From: CAVPEW01 sp050247895
GTDB taxonomy: Bacteria; Actinomycetota; Acidimicrobiia; Acidimicrobiales; VFJN01
Assembly: GCA_050247895.1 (NCBI GenBank)
Contig: JBFWTJ010000153.1
Span: forward strand, 1-9,265
Direction of reading: 5' to 3'
Length of the DNA stretch: 9,265 bases
This document shows, one piece after another, positions 1-6,466 of the stretch. The notes beneath the pieces were generated by a model. That model ran no database searches, was not told where the DNA came from, and saw nothing but the letters and a program-made list of their open reading frames with translations. A program made the position numbers and the translations under genes. Every line of letters begins with the position of its first letter. Positions within the stretch are counted from its first letter, which is position 1.

Positions 1-1
1 G

Positions 2-61
2 GCCGAGCGCGTCCTGGCCCGGTCGCGCTACCACGGCCCGCCCGTCGGGTGGTCCGGCTGA
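2..61 (+). CDS. C-terminal end of an unidentified protein (partial)
   Basis: The frame starting at base 2 is open from the window edge and stops at TGA 59-61. It encodes 19 residues beginning AERVLARSRYHG and ending VGWSG. The codons have the G/C third positions expected in this genome. A strong hairpin follows within 20 bases, as expected downstream of a real gene. The tail is too short to assign a family, and no function is proposed. The other two plus frames have no stop at a comparable position before the hairpin, so this is the likeliest reading, but a non-coding edge cannot be excluded. Confidence 0.45.
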   Translation, partial: AERVLARSRYHGPPVGWSG

Positions 62-66
62 GCGGT

Positions 67-81
67 CCCCCCCCCCCCCCC
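67..81. repeat. 15-base poly-C homopolymer
   Basis: Fifteen consecutive C residues follow the upstream stop codon by 5 bases. The last six form the outer 5' arm of the hairpin at 76-106. Such tracts are prone to slippage during replication and to sequencing or assembly length errors, so the exact length is uncertain. It lies outside any coding region. Confidence 0.9.
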
Positions 82-106
82 GGGCCTGTCACCCAGGCCC
101 GGGGGG
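76..106. terminator. GC-rich hairpin between convergent genes
   Basis: Bases 76-88 (CCCCCCGGGCCTG) and 94-106 (CAGGCCCGGGGGG) are perfect 13-bp inverted repeats around a 5-base loop. The hairpin begins 15 bases after the stop at 61 and lies on the 3' side of both flanking genes. It is therefore well placed to end transcripts in either direction. There is no U tract, which is common for hairpin terminators in GC-rich actinobacteria. The termination function is inferred from position and stem strength. Confidence 0.6.
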
Positions 107-129
107 CCGGGCGCTCCCGGGGGGAGGGC

Positions 130-155
130 CCGGAGGGAGCAGCCGCTCCCACCGG
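130..155 (-). terminator. Second hairpin, downstream of the lipoprotein gene
   Basis: GGGAGC (135-140) pairs with GCTCCC (145-150) around the loop AGCC. After a single A-A mismatch the stem continues with CCGG (130-133) against CCGG (152-155). It starts about 30 bases beyond the stop of the minus-strand lipoprotein gene, so it probably terminates that transcript. No U run follows it. Confidence 0.5.
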
Positions 156-184
156 ACCTCCACCCGGATCGTCGCGCGGTGGCC

Positions 185-1072
185 TCAGCCGCCGAAGAAC
201 CCGCCGAACGCCTCGCCCAACGGGGCGACGTCGTCGTCGTCCGGCACCACGATGTCGAGCGGCTCGCCGTAGTCGAACAGCTCGAAGGTGAACGACGCCG
301 TGATGCCCTCCTCGGTCAGGCCCTCCATGGCCTCGTCCAGGGCGAGCGTCATGCGCCGGGGCAGGCCGTCGTCGTCGATCCAGACCTCGACGGGGATCTC
401 GGCGTCGAGCGGGAACTCGTCCAGGTCGAGCTGCTCCTCCAGCTGGGCACGTTCCTCCGGGGAAGCGGCCGCGAGGGCCTCGCCGAAGGTGAACGACGCC
501 GAGTAGCGGGTCGTGGCCACGCCACGGACCTCCTCGCGGCCGACCTCGACCGGGTCGGCCCCCACGCCTCGCAGGAGCTCGAGGTAGCCCTCGACCGGCG
601 GACCGGAGGAGGTGCCGAACACGTCGGCGAGGTCCTCCTCGCCGAGGTCCTCGGACGAGCCGGCGAGCCAGCGGTCGCCGAAGAACCCGCCCCGCAGGTA
701 GACGGAATCGGCGGTGAAGATCATCTCCATCGACCCGTCGCCGAAGAAGTCGGCGGCTTCCTCGCCGGCCGCCTCGGCCAGGTCGCCCATGTCGATGACC
801 ATGTGGGCGAGCTGGCGGTCGGTGTCGATGCCCCCCTCCATGGTCAGGGAGAAGGCACCCTCGCCGGGAGCCTCCACGTGCATCACCATCTCGAAGCGGC
901 TGGTCCCGGCCTGTTGGGCCAGGTCCGGCGCGGCGCGCAGCATCGTGCGCGCGTCACGGGCGTCGGCGGTGGTCTCCACGGCCGTGCCGGTGCCCAGCTC
1001 GGACTCCTGGGCACAGGCGGCGCTGCTCAGGCCCACCGCCACGACGACGGCGAGCGCGAACCTTCGGTGCAT
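185..1072 (-). CDS. Secreted lipoprotein, possibly LppX/LprG/LolA-like fold
   Basis: A 295-residue protein with a type II signal peptide: MHRR, a hydrophobic stretch at residues 5-15, then SSAAC with the lipidated Cys at position 20. It is predicted to be anchored on the outer face of the cytoplasmic membrane. The mature part alternates beta-strand-like stretches with amphipathic and acidic segments (for example near FEMVMHVEAPGEG and PVEVWIDDDGLPRRMTL). This is the style of the LppX/LprG/LolA-type lipid-binding lipoproteins, but that fold assignment is by eye only and weak. The tail is acidic (VVPDDDD) and then Gly/Phe-rich. The start is ATG 1072, because AGGAGG at 1080-1085 lies 7 bases upstream. 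The in-frame ATG at 1126 would put 18 non-signal-like residues before the signal peptide and has no ribosome binding site. The gene is monocistronic here and divergent from the membrane gene at 1252. Confidence 0.85.
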   Translation of the reverse strand: MHRRFALAVVVAVGLSSAACAQESELGTGTAVETTADARDARTMLRAAPDLAQQAGTSRFEMVMHVEAPGEGAFSLTMEGGIDTDRQLAHMVIDMGDLAEAAGEEAADFFGDGSMEMIFTADSVYLRGGFFGDRWLAGSSEDLGEEDLADVFGTSSGPPVEGYLELLRGVGADPVEVGREEVRGVATTRYSASFTFGEALAAASPEERAQLEEQLDLDEFPLDAEIPVEVWIDDDGLPRRMTLALDEAMEGLTEEGITASFTFELFDYGEPLDIVVPDDDDVAPLGEAFGGFFGG

Positions 1073-1102
1073 CTCGATTCCTCCTGATCTGAGAACGGTC
1101 AG

Positions 1103-1138
1103 GGCGGGGATCGGACACCCGATCATGCTCTCCCCGCC
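1103..1138 (-). promoter_or_regulatory. Hairpin in the probable 5' leader of the lipoprotein gene
   Basis: GATCGG (1109-1114) pairs with CCGATC (1119-1124) around a 4-base loop. GGCGGG (1103-1108) can pair with CCCGCC (1133-1138), leaving an 8-base bulge on one side. If transcription starts near 1145, as the -10-like box at 1153-1158 suggests, this hairpin lies in the untranslated leader about 30 bases before the start codon. It might affect mRNA stability or translation. No known riboswitch family is recognised. Confidence 0.35.
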
Positions 1139-1152
1139 GAGGGAGCCCCGTC

Positions 1153-1158
1153 AGGCTA
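1153..1158 (-). promoter_or_regulatory. Candidate -10 box for the lipoprotein gene
   Basis: Read on the minus strand, this is TAGCCT, the same hexamer found in front of the CIRCE-controlled gene at 8459-8454. It would start transcription around 1145 and give a leader of about 73 nt. No convincing -35 box is seen, so the call rests on the -10 alone. Confidence 0.35.
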
Positions 1159-1222
1159 GACGTGCACGAGTCCGTCGCGGCCCGAAGGGGGTGCCAGATG
1201 GGGCGAACGGCCGCGAGGTGCC

Positions 1223-1228
1223 TACAAT
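1223..1228 (+). promoter_or_regulatory. Candidate -10 box for the UPF0104 gene
   Basis: TACAAT differs from the TATAAT consensus at one base and lies 23 bases before the GTG start at 1252. An AGGAGG ribosome binding site (1242-1247) lies in between, so the transcript would have a short leader. The A/T-rich patch stands out in very GC-rich surroundings. No clear -35 box is seen. Confidence 0.5.
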
Positions 1229-1251
1229 TGCCGCCCTGAACAGGAGGCTCC

Positions 1252-2256
1252 GTGGCCAAACCACGACCTGACATGCGGATGTTGTCGGCCGCGCTGCGCG
1301 TCGGCATGAGCGTCGCGCTCCTCGTCGTGCTCGTGGCCCGCCTGCCCAGGTTCGACATCGACCGCCTGATCCCCCAGTGGTCGCTCGGCCGCGCCGCGTG
1401 GCTGGTGGTCGCCGGCCTGCTCACGCTGGCCGGCCTGGTCCTGTCCGTCGTCCGCTGGCAGAAGGTGCTCGACGCCCTCGGCGTCCACACCCGGCTCCGG
1501 CGGCTCATGTCGCACTACCTGGCCGGGCAGTTCGTCTCCAACGTCCTGCCGACCACCATCGGCGGCGACGTCCTGCGGGTCAGCCGGCTCTCCCGCGACA
1601 CGGGCGACTCGCCCCGTCCCTTCGCCTCGGTGGTGCTCGAGCGGCTCACCGGCTGGCTCGTGCTGCCCATCCTCAGCGTCCTGGGCTTCCTGGTGAACCC
1701 GGGCCTGCGCCACCTGGGGACGGCCACGCGGGTGGCCCTCGGGCTGGCCTTCGCCACCCTCGCCGCGCTCGTCGCCGTCCTGCTCGCGCTGGCCAGCCGT
1801 CGCATCGGCGGGCGCTTCGCGGCCCGGGAGGGTTGGCGCCGCTTCGCCGACGCGCTGCACCTCGGCCTGCACGAGCTGCGCCGCCGGCCGCTGGCCGCGG
1901 TCGAGGTCCTCCTCGCCGGGCTCGCCTACCAGCTGGTGCTGGTCCTGGCCGCGGTGGCCGCGGCCCAGGCCCTGGGCCTGCGACCGGCCGGGCTCACCGC
2001 CCTGCTCGCCTTCTTCCCGGCCGTGGCCATCGCCCAGGTCCTGCCCATCGGGATCTCGGGCCTGGGCGTGCGCGAGGGCGCGTTCATCCTGTTCCTCACC
2101 CCGCTGGGCGTGGCCACCGAGCAGGCCATCGCCCTGGGCCTGCTGCTCTACGCCCTCAACGTGGGCGTGAGCCTGCTCGGGGCCCCTGCCTTCGCCGTCG
2201 GCGGGCGCAGCGCCGAGCCCGCGGTCCACGGCCCGCCCGAGCCGCTGACGGCCTGA
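1252..2256 (+). CDS. Lysylphosphatidylglycerol synthase TM region / UPF0104 family membrane protein
   Basis: A 334-residue polytopic membrane protein with hydrophobic segments near residues 14-31, 46-67, 123-148, 158-182, 217-241, 247-267 and 275-310. Family hallmarks are the loop YLAGQFVSNVLPTTIGGDVLR (residues 89-109, with the LPxxxGGDxxR core), the VLERLTG motif near 128-134, and GISGLGVREG near 268-276. These define the LPG_synthase_TM (UPF0104) family, which is related to the flippase half of MprF and to AglD-like proteins. There is no C-terminal aminoacyl-transferase domain, so it should not make lysyl-phosphatidylglycerol itself. A role in moving or modifying a lipid-linked molecule is inferred. 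GTG 1252 is chosen because AGGAGG lies 4 bases upstream. The PAP2 gene follows in the same direction after about 70 bases. Confidence 0.88.
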   Translation: MAKPRPDMRMLSAALRVGMSVALLVVLVARLPRFDIDRLIPQWSLGRAAWLVVAGLLTLAGLVLSVVRWQKVLDALGVHTRLRRLMSHYLAGQFVSNVLPTTIGGDVLRVSRLSRDTGDSPRPFASVVLERLTGWLVLPILSVLGFLVNPGLRHLGTATRVALGLAFATLAALVAVLLALASRRIGGRFAAREGWRRFADALHLGLHELRRRPLAAVEVLLAGLAYQLVLVLAAVAAAQALGLRPAGLTALLAFFPAVAIAQVLPIGISGLGVREGAFILFLTPLGVATEQAIALGLLLYALNVGVSLLGAPAFAVGGRSAEPAVHGPPEPLTA

Positions 2257-2315
2257 CCCGGTCGCCGCGCGCCGTGGTCGATCGCCAGCGACACGATCCG
2301 GCACCGGCCGTGCAC

Positions 2316-2321
2316 TAGGCA
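2316..2321 (+). promoter_or_regulatory. Candidate -10 box for a leaderless PAP2 gene
   Basis: TAGGCA ends 8 bases before ATG 2330, so transcription would begin at or next to the start codon. The same arrangement is seen before uppP (TAGGCT at 6452-6457) and at 8523-8528. No Shine-Dalgarno sequence precedes either ATG 2321 or ATG 2330, which supports leaderless translation from 2330. Confidence 0.45.
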
Positions 2322-2329
2322 TGCAGCCC

Positions 2330-3202
2330 ATGGCCGACGCGCTCGCCGAACGCCCCGGGCTCGCGGCGCCCGCACCCCGGCGGGCCCCTCTGCGCTGGTG
2401 GAAGGAGGTCGCCTACGCCGTCGGCGTCTACGTCGTGTACTCGGCGGTGCGCAACCTGTTCGGCTCGGCCGACGGCGACCCGGGCCCGGCCTTCGACCAC
2501 GCCCAGCTGGTCATCGACCTGGAGAGGGCGCTGCGGCTCTACGTCGAGCCCACGGTGCAGCGCTGGTACCTGGACCTGCCGGGCCGCGGCCTGATCCGGT
2601 TCTGGAACGTCTTCTACGGGCTGGCCCACTACATCGTCACCGCCGGCGCGCTGGTGGCCCTCTACCGGCGGGATCCCGGGCGGTACCCGCTGTGGCGCAA
2701 CACCCTGGTCTCGATGACCCTGGTGGCCCTGGTCGGCTTCGCCGGCTTCTCGCTCATGCCGCCCCGCCTGCTCGACGACCCGGGCGAGTACGGCGCCTGC
2801 CAGATCTACGCCCCCGAGGCCGCGGCGGCCGCCGAGCCCGGCGCGCTGGCCGCGCCCGGCTGCGACCGCTACGGCTACGTCGACACGGTGGCGGCGTACG
2901 GCGGCTGGATCAGCTTCGGCAACGAGGGCATGAAGCAGGTGTCCAACCAGTACGCCGCCATGCCCAGCATGCACATCGGCTGGTCGAGCTGGAGCGCGGC
3001 GGTGCTGGTCCCGCTGCTGCGGCGACGCTGGCAGCGGGTCCTGGCCCTGGCCCACCCGGTCGCCACCCTCGTGTGCATCGTGGTGACCGGCAACCACTAC
3101 TGGATCGACGGCCTGGGCGGCCTGGCCTGCCTCGGCCTGGGCCTGCTCGTGGCCCGCGCCGTGACCGGTCGCCTCTCCCCCCTGCGTCGCGCCCCGGCCT
3201 GA
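2330..3202 (+). CDS. PAP2-superfamily lipid phosphatase/phosphotransferase (Aur1/PAP2_3 type)
   Basis: A 290-residue integral membrane protein. The PAP2 signature appears as AAMPSMHIGWSSW, with the catalytic-type His at 215, and GNHYWIDGLGG, with the nucleophile-type His at 256 and Asp at 260. The early KxxxxxxRP motif of classical PAP2 enzymes is not evident. Its absence and the SLMPPR segment resemble the Aur1/inositol-phosphotransferase-like subgroup (PAP2_3). The likely reaction is dephosphorylation of a lipid phosphate, or transfer of a phospho-head group, on the outer face of the membrane. The substrate is unknown. A polar loop of about 45 residues with an alanine-rich patch precedes the first motif. 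The start is set at ATG 2330 because a -10 box overlaps the other possible ATG at 2321. The gene follows a UPF0104 membrane gene, and both may act on the same lipid. Confidence 0.88.
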   Translation: MADALAERPGLAAPAPRRAPLRWWKEVAYAVGVYVVYSAVRNLFGSADGDPGPAFDHAQLVIDLERALRLYVEPTVQRWYLDLPGRGLIRFWNVFYGLAHYIVTAGALVALYRRDPGRYPLWRNTLVSMTLVALVGFAGFSLMPPRLLDDPGEYGACQIYAPEAAAAAEPGALAAPGCDRYGYVDTVAAYGGWISFGNEGMKQVSNQYAAMPSMHIGWSSWSAAVLVPLLRRRWQRVLALAHPVATLVCIVVTGNHYWIDGLGGLACLGLGLLVARAVTGRLSPLRRAPA

Positions 3203-3236
3203 ACCACCCGTCCCGAGTGAGGGGCGCCGGGCGCTG

Positions 3237-3614
3237 CTAGCGGGCCTTCTCCATGAAGCGCTCGGTGTCGACGATGACCCGGGTGACCTTGCCCGCCGCG
3301 ATCAGGCCGCAGCGGTCGTTGGCCGACACGGTGAAGGTGAGCCGCCGGCCCTCGACCTTGTCGAGCGTGGCCTCGGCGATGACCGTCGAGCCGACCGAGG
3401 TCGGGTGGAGGTGGTCGATCTGGACCCTGATCCCCACGGTGGTCGAGCCGGCCGGGACGTAGCCCTCCACGCAGTGCAGGGCGGCCTCCTCGAAGAGGCT
3501 CACCAGCCGAGGCGTGGCCAGGACGGGCACGTCCCCCGAGCCGATGGCGAGCGCCGTGTCCACCTCGGCCACGGTGAGCTCGGCCTTGGCCGCAAGTCCG
3601 GGTACCAAGGGCAC
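3237..3614 (-). CDS. Hot-dog thioesterase, fluoroacetyl-CoA thioesterase (FlK)-like family
   Basis: A 125-residue single-domain protein. Its second half, VEGRRLTFTVSANDR followed by GKVTRVIVDTERF, matches my recollection of Streptomyces cattleya FlK closely. The FlK catalytic Thr42/Glu50/His76 align by spacing with Thr34, Glu42 and His68 here. It is therefore likely to be an active acyl-CoA hydrolase. The natural substrate is unknown. FlK's phenylalanine lid residues do not appear to be present, so defluorinating specificity should not be assumed. The start is GTG 3614: a -10-like TATCGT lies 6 bases upstream and there is no Shine-Dalgarno sequence, so the gene looks leaderless. It is convergent with the PAP2 gene (34-base gap) and divergent from tldD, with which it appears to share a promoter region. 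Confidence 0.85.
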   Translation of the reverse strand: MPLVPGLAAKAELTVAEVDTALAIGSGDVPVLATPRLVSLFEEAALHCVEGYVPAGSTTVGIRVQIDHLHPTSVGSTVIAEATLDKVEGRRLTFTVSANDRCGLIAAGKVTRVIVDTERFMEKAR

Positions 3615-3619
3615 CGGGG

Positions 3620-3626
3620 TACGATA
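3620..3626. promoter_or_regulatory. Overlapping divergent -10 boxes (thioesterase / tldD)
   Basis: Within TACGATA, the plus strand reads TACGAT (3620-3625) and the minus strand reads TATCGT (3626-3621). Each is a TANNNT -10 box. The minus box is 6 bases from the thioesterase GTG. The plus box is 62 bases from the tldD GTG. The 7-base patch stands out in a GC-rich region and could drive both genes. No -35 box is clear in either direction. Confidence 0.5.
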
Positions 3627-3687
3627 GGCCCCGCCCTGGCCGCCGGGTCAAAGCCTGCCGCGGCGTGATCGGCCCCCCGGAGGTCCC

Positions 3688-5079
3688 GTGCTCGACGACG
3701 CCGTTGTCCGCCGCACGCTGGATGCGGCCCTGCGGTCCGGTGGCGACTTCGCCGAGGTCTTCGTGGAGGACCGGCGCTCGACCACCGCGGTCTACGACGA
3801 CGGGCGGGTGGAGAACGTCTCGTCCGGGCGCGACCGGGGCGCGGGGATCCGGGTCGTGGTGGGCGACACGACCGGCTTCGCCCACACCGCCGACCTGACC
3901 GACCGGGGCCTGCAGGCCGCGGCAGAGGCCGCCGGCGCGGCGGCGCGCGACAGCGGGGGAGGGCTCCGCGAGGTCGAGCTGGCCCGCGTCGAGCCGGCCC
4001 GTCCCAACGAGGTCGAGATCCTGCCCGAGACGGTGGCCAAGGCCCGGAAGGTCGAGCTGCTCCGCCGGGCCGACGACGCGGCGCGCGCCGCGGGGGCGGC
4101 GGTCAGCCAGGTCACGGCCCGCTACTCCGATGCGCGGCGCCGGATCCTGGTGGCGAACTCCGACGGCCTGCTGGCCGAGGACGACCAGGTCCGCACCCTG
4201 TTCTCGGTGATGGCCGTGGCCACCGGCGACGCGGGGCTCCAGACCGGCTACCAGTCGCTCGGCCGCACGGTGGGCTTCGAGCTGTTCGACCGCCACGACG
4301 TGGAGGACCTGGCCCGGGACGCGGCCCGCCGGGCCCTGCTCAAGCTCGGTGCCCGGCCGGCGCCGGCCGGCACGATGCCCGTCGTCATCGGCCCCGGGGG
4401 CGGCGGGGTGCTGTTCCACGAGGCCTGCGGGCACGGGCTCGAGGCCGACCTGGTGCTCAAGGGCGCCTCGGCCTTCGCCGGCCGCCTGGGCCAGGCCGTG
4501 GCCAGCCCGGCGGTCACCCTCGTCGACGACGGCACGATGGCCGAGGAGTGGGGGTGCTTCGCCATCGACGACGAGGGCACGCCGGCGCAGCGCAACGTGC
4601 TCATCGAGGGCGGGGTCCTGACCGACTACATGTGGGACCACCTGCGGGCTCGCCAGGAGGGCCGGCCCCGGTCGGGCAACGGTCGGCGCCAGTCCTACAA
4701 GCACCTCCCGATGGTCAGGATGAGCAACACCTACCTGCTGCCGGGCGACGACGACCCCGAGGACATCGTGGCCGGCACCGACCACGGCGTGTACGTGGCG
4801 CACCTGGGCGGCGGCCAGGTCAACACGGCCACGGGCGACTTCGTGTTCGGCATGACCGAGGCGTACCTGATCGAGGGCGGGCGCATCACCGAGCCCCTGC
4901 GGGAGGGCAACCTGATCGGCAACGGCCCGGCCGTGCTGGCCGCCATCGACGCCGTGGGCAACGACTTCGCCATGGGCAGCCCGGGCATGTGCGGCAAGGA
5001 CGGCCAGGGCGTGCCCGTCGGCGACGGCGTGCCCACGTTGCGGGTCGGCGCGCTGACGATCGGCGGGACGGCCGCGTGA
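3688..5079 (+). CDS. tldD: TldD metalloprotease subunit
   Basis: A 463-residue protein of usual family length, the catalytic subunit of the cytoplasmic TldD/TldE protease. In Enterobacteria this complex trims unfolded or short peptides, matures microcin B17 and degrades the antitoxin CcdA. The zinc motif HExxxH is present as HEACGH (His244, Glu245, His249), followed by GLEADLVLKG. The third zinc ligand expected near the C terminus is Cys435 in SPGMCGKDGQGVPVGDG. The region GDFVFGMTEAYLIEGG is also typical of the family. All catalytic features are intact. GTG 3688 is chosen because GGAGG (3679-3683) lies 4 bases upstream and the N terminus (LDDAVVRRTLDAAL) is of the usual type. The stop overlaps the start of tldE, so the two are translationally coupled. 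No precursor peptide is visible next to it, so a housekeeping proteolysis role is more likely than dedicated peptide maturation. Confidence 0.95.
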   Translation: MLDDAVVRRTLDAALRSGGDFAEVFVEDRRSTTAVYDDGRVENVSSGRDRGAGIRVVVGDTTGFAHTADLTDRGLQAAAEAAGAAARDSGGGLREVELARVEPARPNEVEILPETVAKARKVELLRRADDAARAAGAAVSQVTARYSDARRRILVANSDGLLAEDDQVRTLFSVMAVATGDAGLQTGYQSLGRTVGFELFDRHDVEDLARDAARRALLKLGARPAPAGTMPVVIGPGGGGVLFHEACGHGLEADLVLKGASAFAGRLGQAVASPAVTLVDDGTMAEEWGCFAIDDEGTPAQRNVLIEGGVLTDYMWDHLRARQEGRPRSGNGRRQSYKHLPMVRMSNTYLLPGDDDPEDIVAGTDHGVYVAHLGGGQVNTATGDFVFGMTEAYLIEGGRITEPLREGNLIGNGPAVLAAIDAVGNDFAMGSPGMCGKDGQGVPVGDGVPTLRVGALTIGGTAA

Positions 5080-6416
5080 GCGAGCTGGTCGACCTGGCCG
5101 CCCGGGTGGCGGACCAGGCCGGAGCGGGCGAGCAGATCGAGGCCTACGTGGCCCGGGGCCGCTCGACCACCGTGCGGGCCTACGCCGGCCAGGTCGAGTC
5201 GCTGACCCAGGCCACCTCGGCCGGGGTGGGGATCCGGGTGGTCGTCGACCGGCGCCAGGGCTTCGCCTACGCCGGGACCCTCGACGAGGCGGCCGTGCTC
5301 GACGCCCTGGCCGAGGCCCGCGACAACGCGTCGTTCGGGGAGCCCGAGGAGTCGATCGGGCTGGCCGAGCCCGACGGGGTCGAGGTCCCCGAGCTCGACC
5401 TGTGGCCCCGCGAGCTGCCGTCGCACCCCGTCGAGGACAAGGTCCGGGCCGCGCTGGACCTGGAGCGGGCGACCCGGACCGCCGACCCGCGCATCTCGGG
5501 CGTGCGGGTGGCGATGTGGAGCGAGGGCCTGGGCGAGGCGGCGGTGGCGACCAGCACCGGGGTGCGGGCCTGGGACCGCTCCGGAACCTGCTACCTGTCG
5601 GTGCAGGCCCTGGCCCAGGACGGTGGCGAGACCCAGACGGGCTTCGGCCTGTCGGTCGGCCGGGAGCCGTCGGACCTCGACGTGGAGGAGGCGGCGGCCG
5701 ACGCCGTGCTGCGGGCGACCCGCCTGCTCGGCGCGACCAAGCCGGCCACCGGGCGGGTCACCCTGGTCCTCGAGCCTCGCATGACCGCGACCGTGCTCGG
5801 CATCGTCGGTGCGATGCTCAACGGCGAGTCGGTGCTCAAGGGCCGCTCGCCCTTCGCCGACCGCGTCGGGCAGCAGATCGCCAGCCCGCTGCTGACCTTC
5901 GTCGACGACCCGACCGACGTGCGCAGCCTCGGTGCCGGCGCGCACGACGGCGAGGGCCTGGCCTGCCGGCGGACGGGCCTGGTCGACGGCGGGGTCCTGC
6001 GCGGCTTCCTCCACAACAGCTACACGGCCCGGCGCGCCGGCGTGGCCTCGACCGGTTCGGCGGTGCGGGGCTACTCGTCCACGCCCAGCGTCGGGGCCCA
6101 GGCGCTGGCCGTGGCCCCGGGCGCGGGGACCCACGAGGAGCTGCTGGCCACCGTCGACCACGGCCTGTTCGTGACCTCGATGGCCGGGCTCCACTCGGGG
6201 GTCAACCCGGTGTCGGGCGACTTCTCGGTCGGCGTCGAGGGGCTGATGGTGCGCGGCGGCGCCCCGGCCGAGCCGATCCGCGAGGCCACGATCGCCTCGG
6301 CGATCCAGCGCCTGCTGCTCGACATCACCGCGGTCGGGGCCGACCTGGAGTGGCTCCCCGACGGCACCGGTGGGGTGACCCTGCTGGTCCCCGACGTGTC
6401 GCTCGGCGGGCGCTGA
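5076..6416 (+). CDS. tldE: TldE/PmbA, non-catalytic partner of TldD
   Basis: A 446-residue protein homologous to TldD along its length but without the HExxxH zinc motif. The equivalent region (around residue 231) reads VLEPRMTATVLG. Shared family features are SAGVGIRVVVDRRQGFAYAG near residues 48-67, GESVLKGRSPFADRVGQQIASP near 250-270, and SGVNPVSGDFSVGVEGLMVRGG close to the C terminus. In characterised systems TldE (PmbA) forms a heterodimer with TldD that encloses the active site and binds substrate. The GTG start overlaps the tldD stop in a GTGA arrangement (5076-5079), which fixes the start and implies coupled synthesis of the two subunits in equal amounts. The gene ends 50 bases before uppP, which has its own promoter. 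Confidence 0.95.
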   Translation: MSELVDLAARVADQAGAGEQIEAYVARGRSTTVRAYAGQVESLTQATSAGVGIRVVVDRRQGFAYAGTLDEAAVLDALAEARDNASFGEPEESIGLAEPDGVEVPELDLWPRELPSHPVEDKVRAALDLERATRTADPRISGVRVAMWSEGLGEAAVATSTGVRAWDRSGTCYLSVQALAQDGGETQTGFGLSVGREPSDLDVEEAAADAVLRATRLLGATKPATGRVTLVLEPRMTATVLGIVGAMLNGESVLKGRSPFADRVGQQIASPLLTFVDDPTDVRSLGAGAHDGEGLACRRTGLVDGGVLRGFLHNSYTARRAGVASTGSAVRGYSSTPSVGAQALAVAPGAGTHEELLATVDHGLFVTSMAGLHSGVNPVSGDFSVGVEGLMVRGGAPAEPIREATIASAIQRLLLDITAVGADLEWLPDGTGGVTLLVPDVSLGGR

Positions 6417-6451
6417 GGCGGGCAGGGCGGGGAGCGGTCGCACCGGCACCG

Positions 6452-6457
6452 TAGGCT
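6452..6457 (+). promoter_or_regulatory. Candidate -10 box for leaderless uppP
   Basis: TAGGCT ends 9 bases before the GTG at 6467, and the 50-base gap after tldE contains no Shine-Dalgarno sequence next to the start. Transcription would start at or within a base or two of the GTG, giving a leaderless mRNA. Read-through from tldDE is also possible. Confidence 0.5.
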
Positions 6458-6466
6458 CTGCGCTTC

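Noticed and set aside
179..1087. Plus-strand 302-codon frame opposite the lipoprotein
   Set aside because: The minus strand has a ribosome binding site, signal peptide and lipobox. The plus frame has none of these and is Gly/His/Arg-rich.
1073..1126. Upstream ATG 1126 as the lipoprotein start
   Set aside because: It would place 18 extra residues before the signal peptide, lacks a Shine-Dalgarno sequence and falls within a hairpin.
1222..2331. Long minus-strand open frame (369 codons) opposite the UPF0104 gene
   Set aside because: Its product is Gly/Gln/Asp/Arg-rich with no domain, an artefact of GC-rich codons read in antisense. The plus strand holds a clear membrane protein family.
3217..3236. 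Terminator hairpin between the PAP2 and thioesterase genes
   Set aside because: Only a 4-bp GCGC stem with a 3-base loop is seen, too weak to call.
3097..4803. Minus-strand open frame of 568 codons across the thioesterase and tldD
   Set aside because: It covers two well-supported genes in other frames, has low-complexity His/Gly/Arg composition and no recognisable domain.
4731..6449. Minus-strand open frame of 572 codons opposite tldD/tldE
   Set aside because: Antisense shadow of tldE. No motif, and composition typical of GC-driven open frames.
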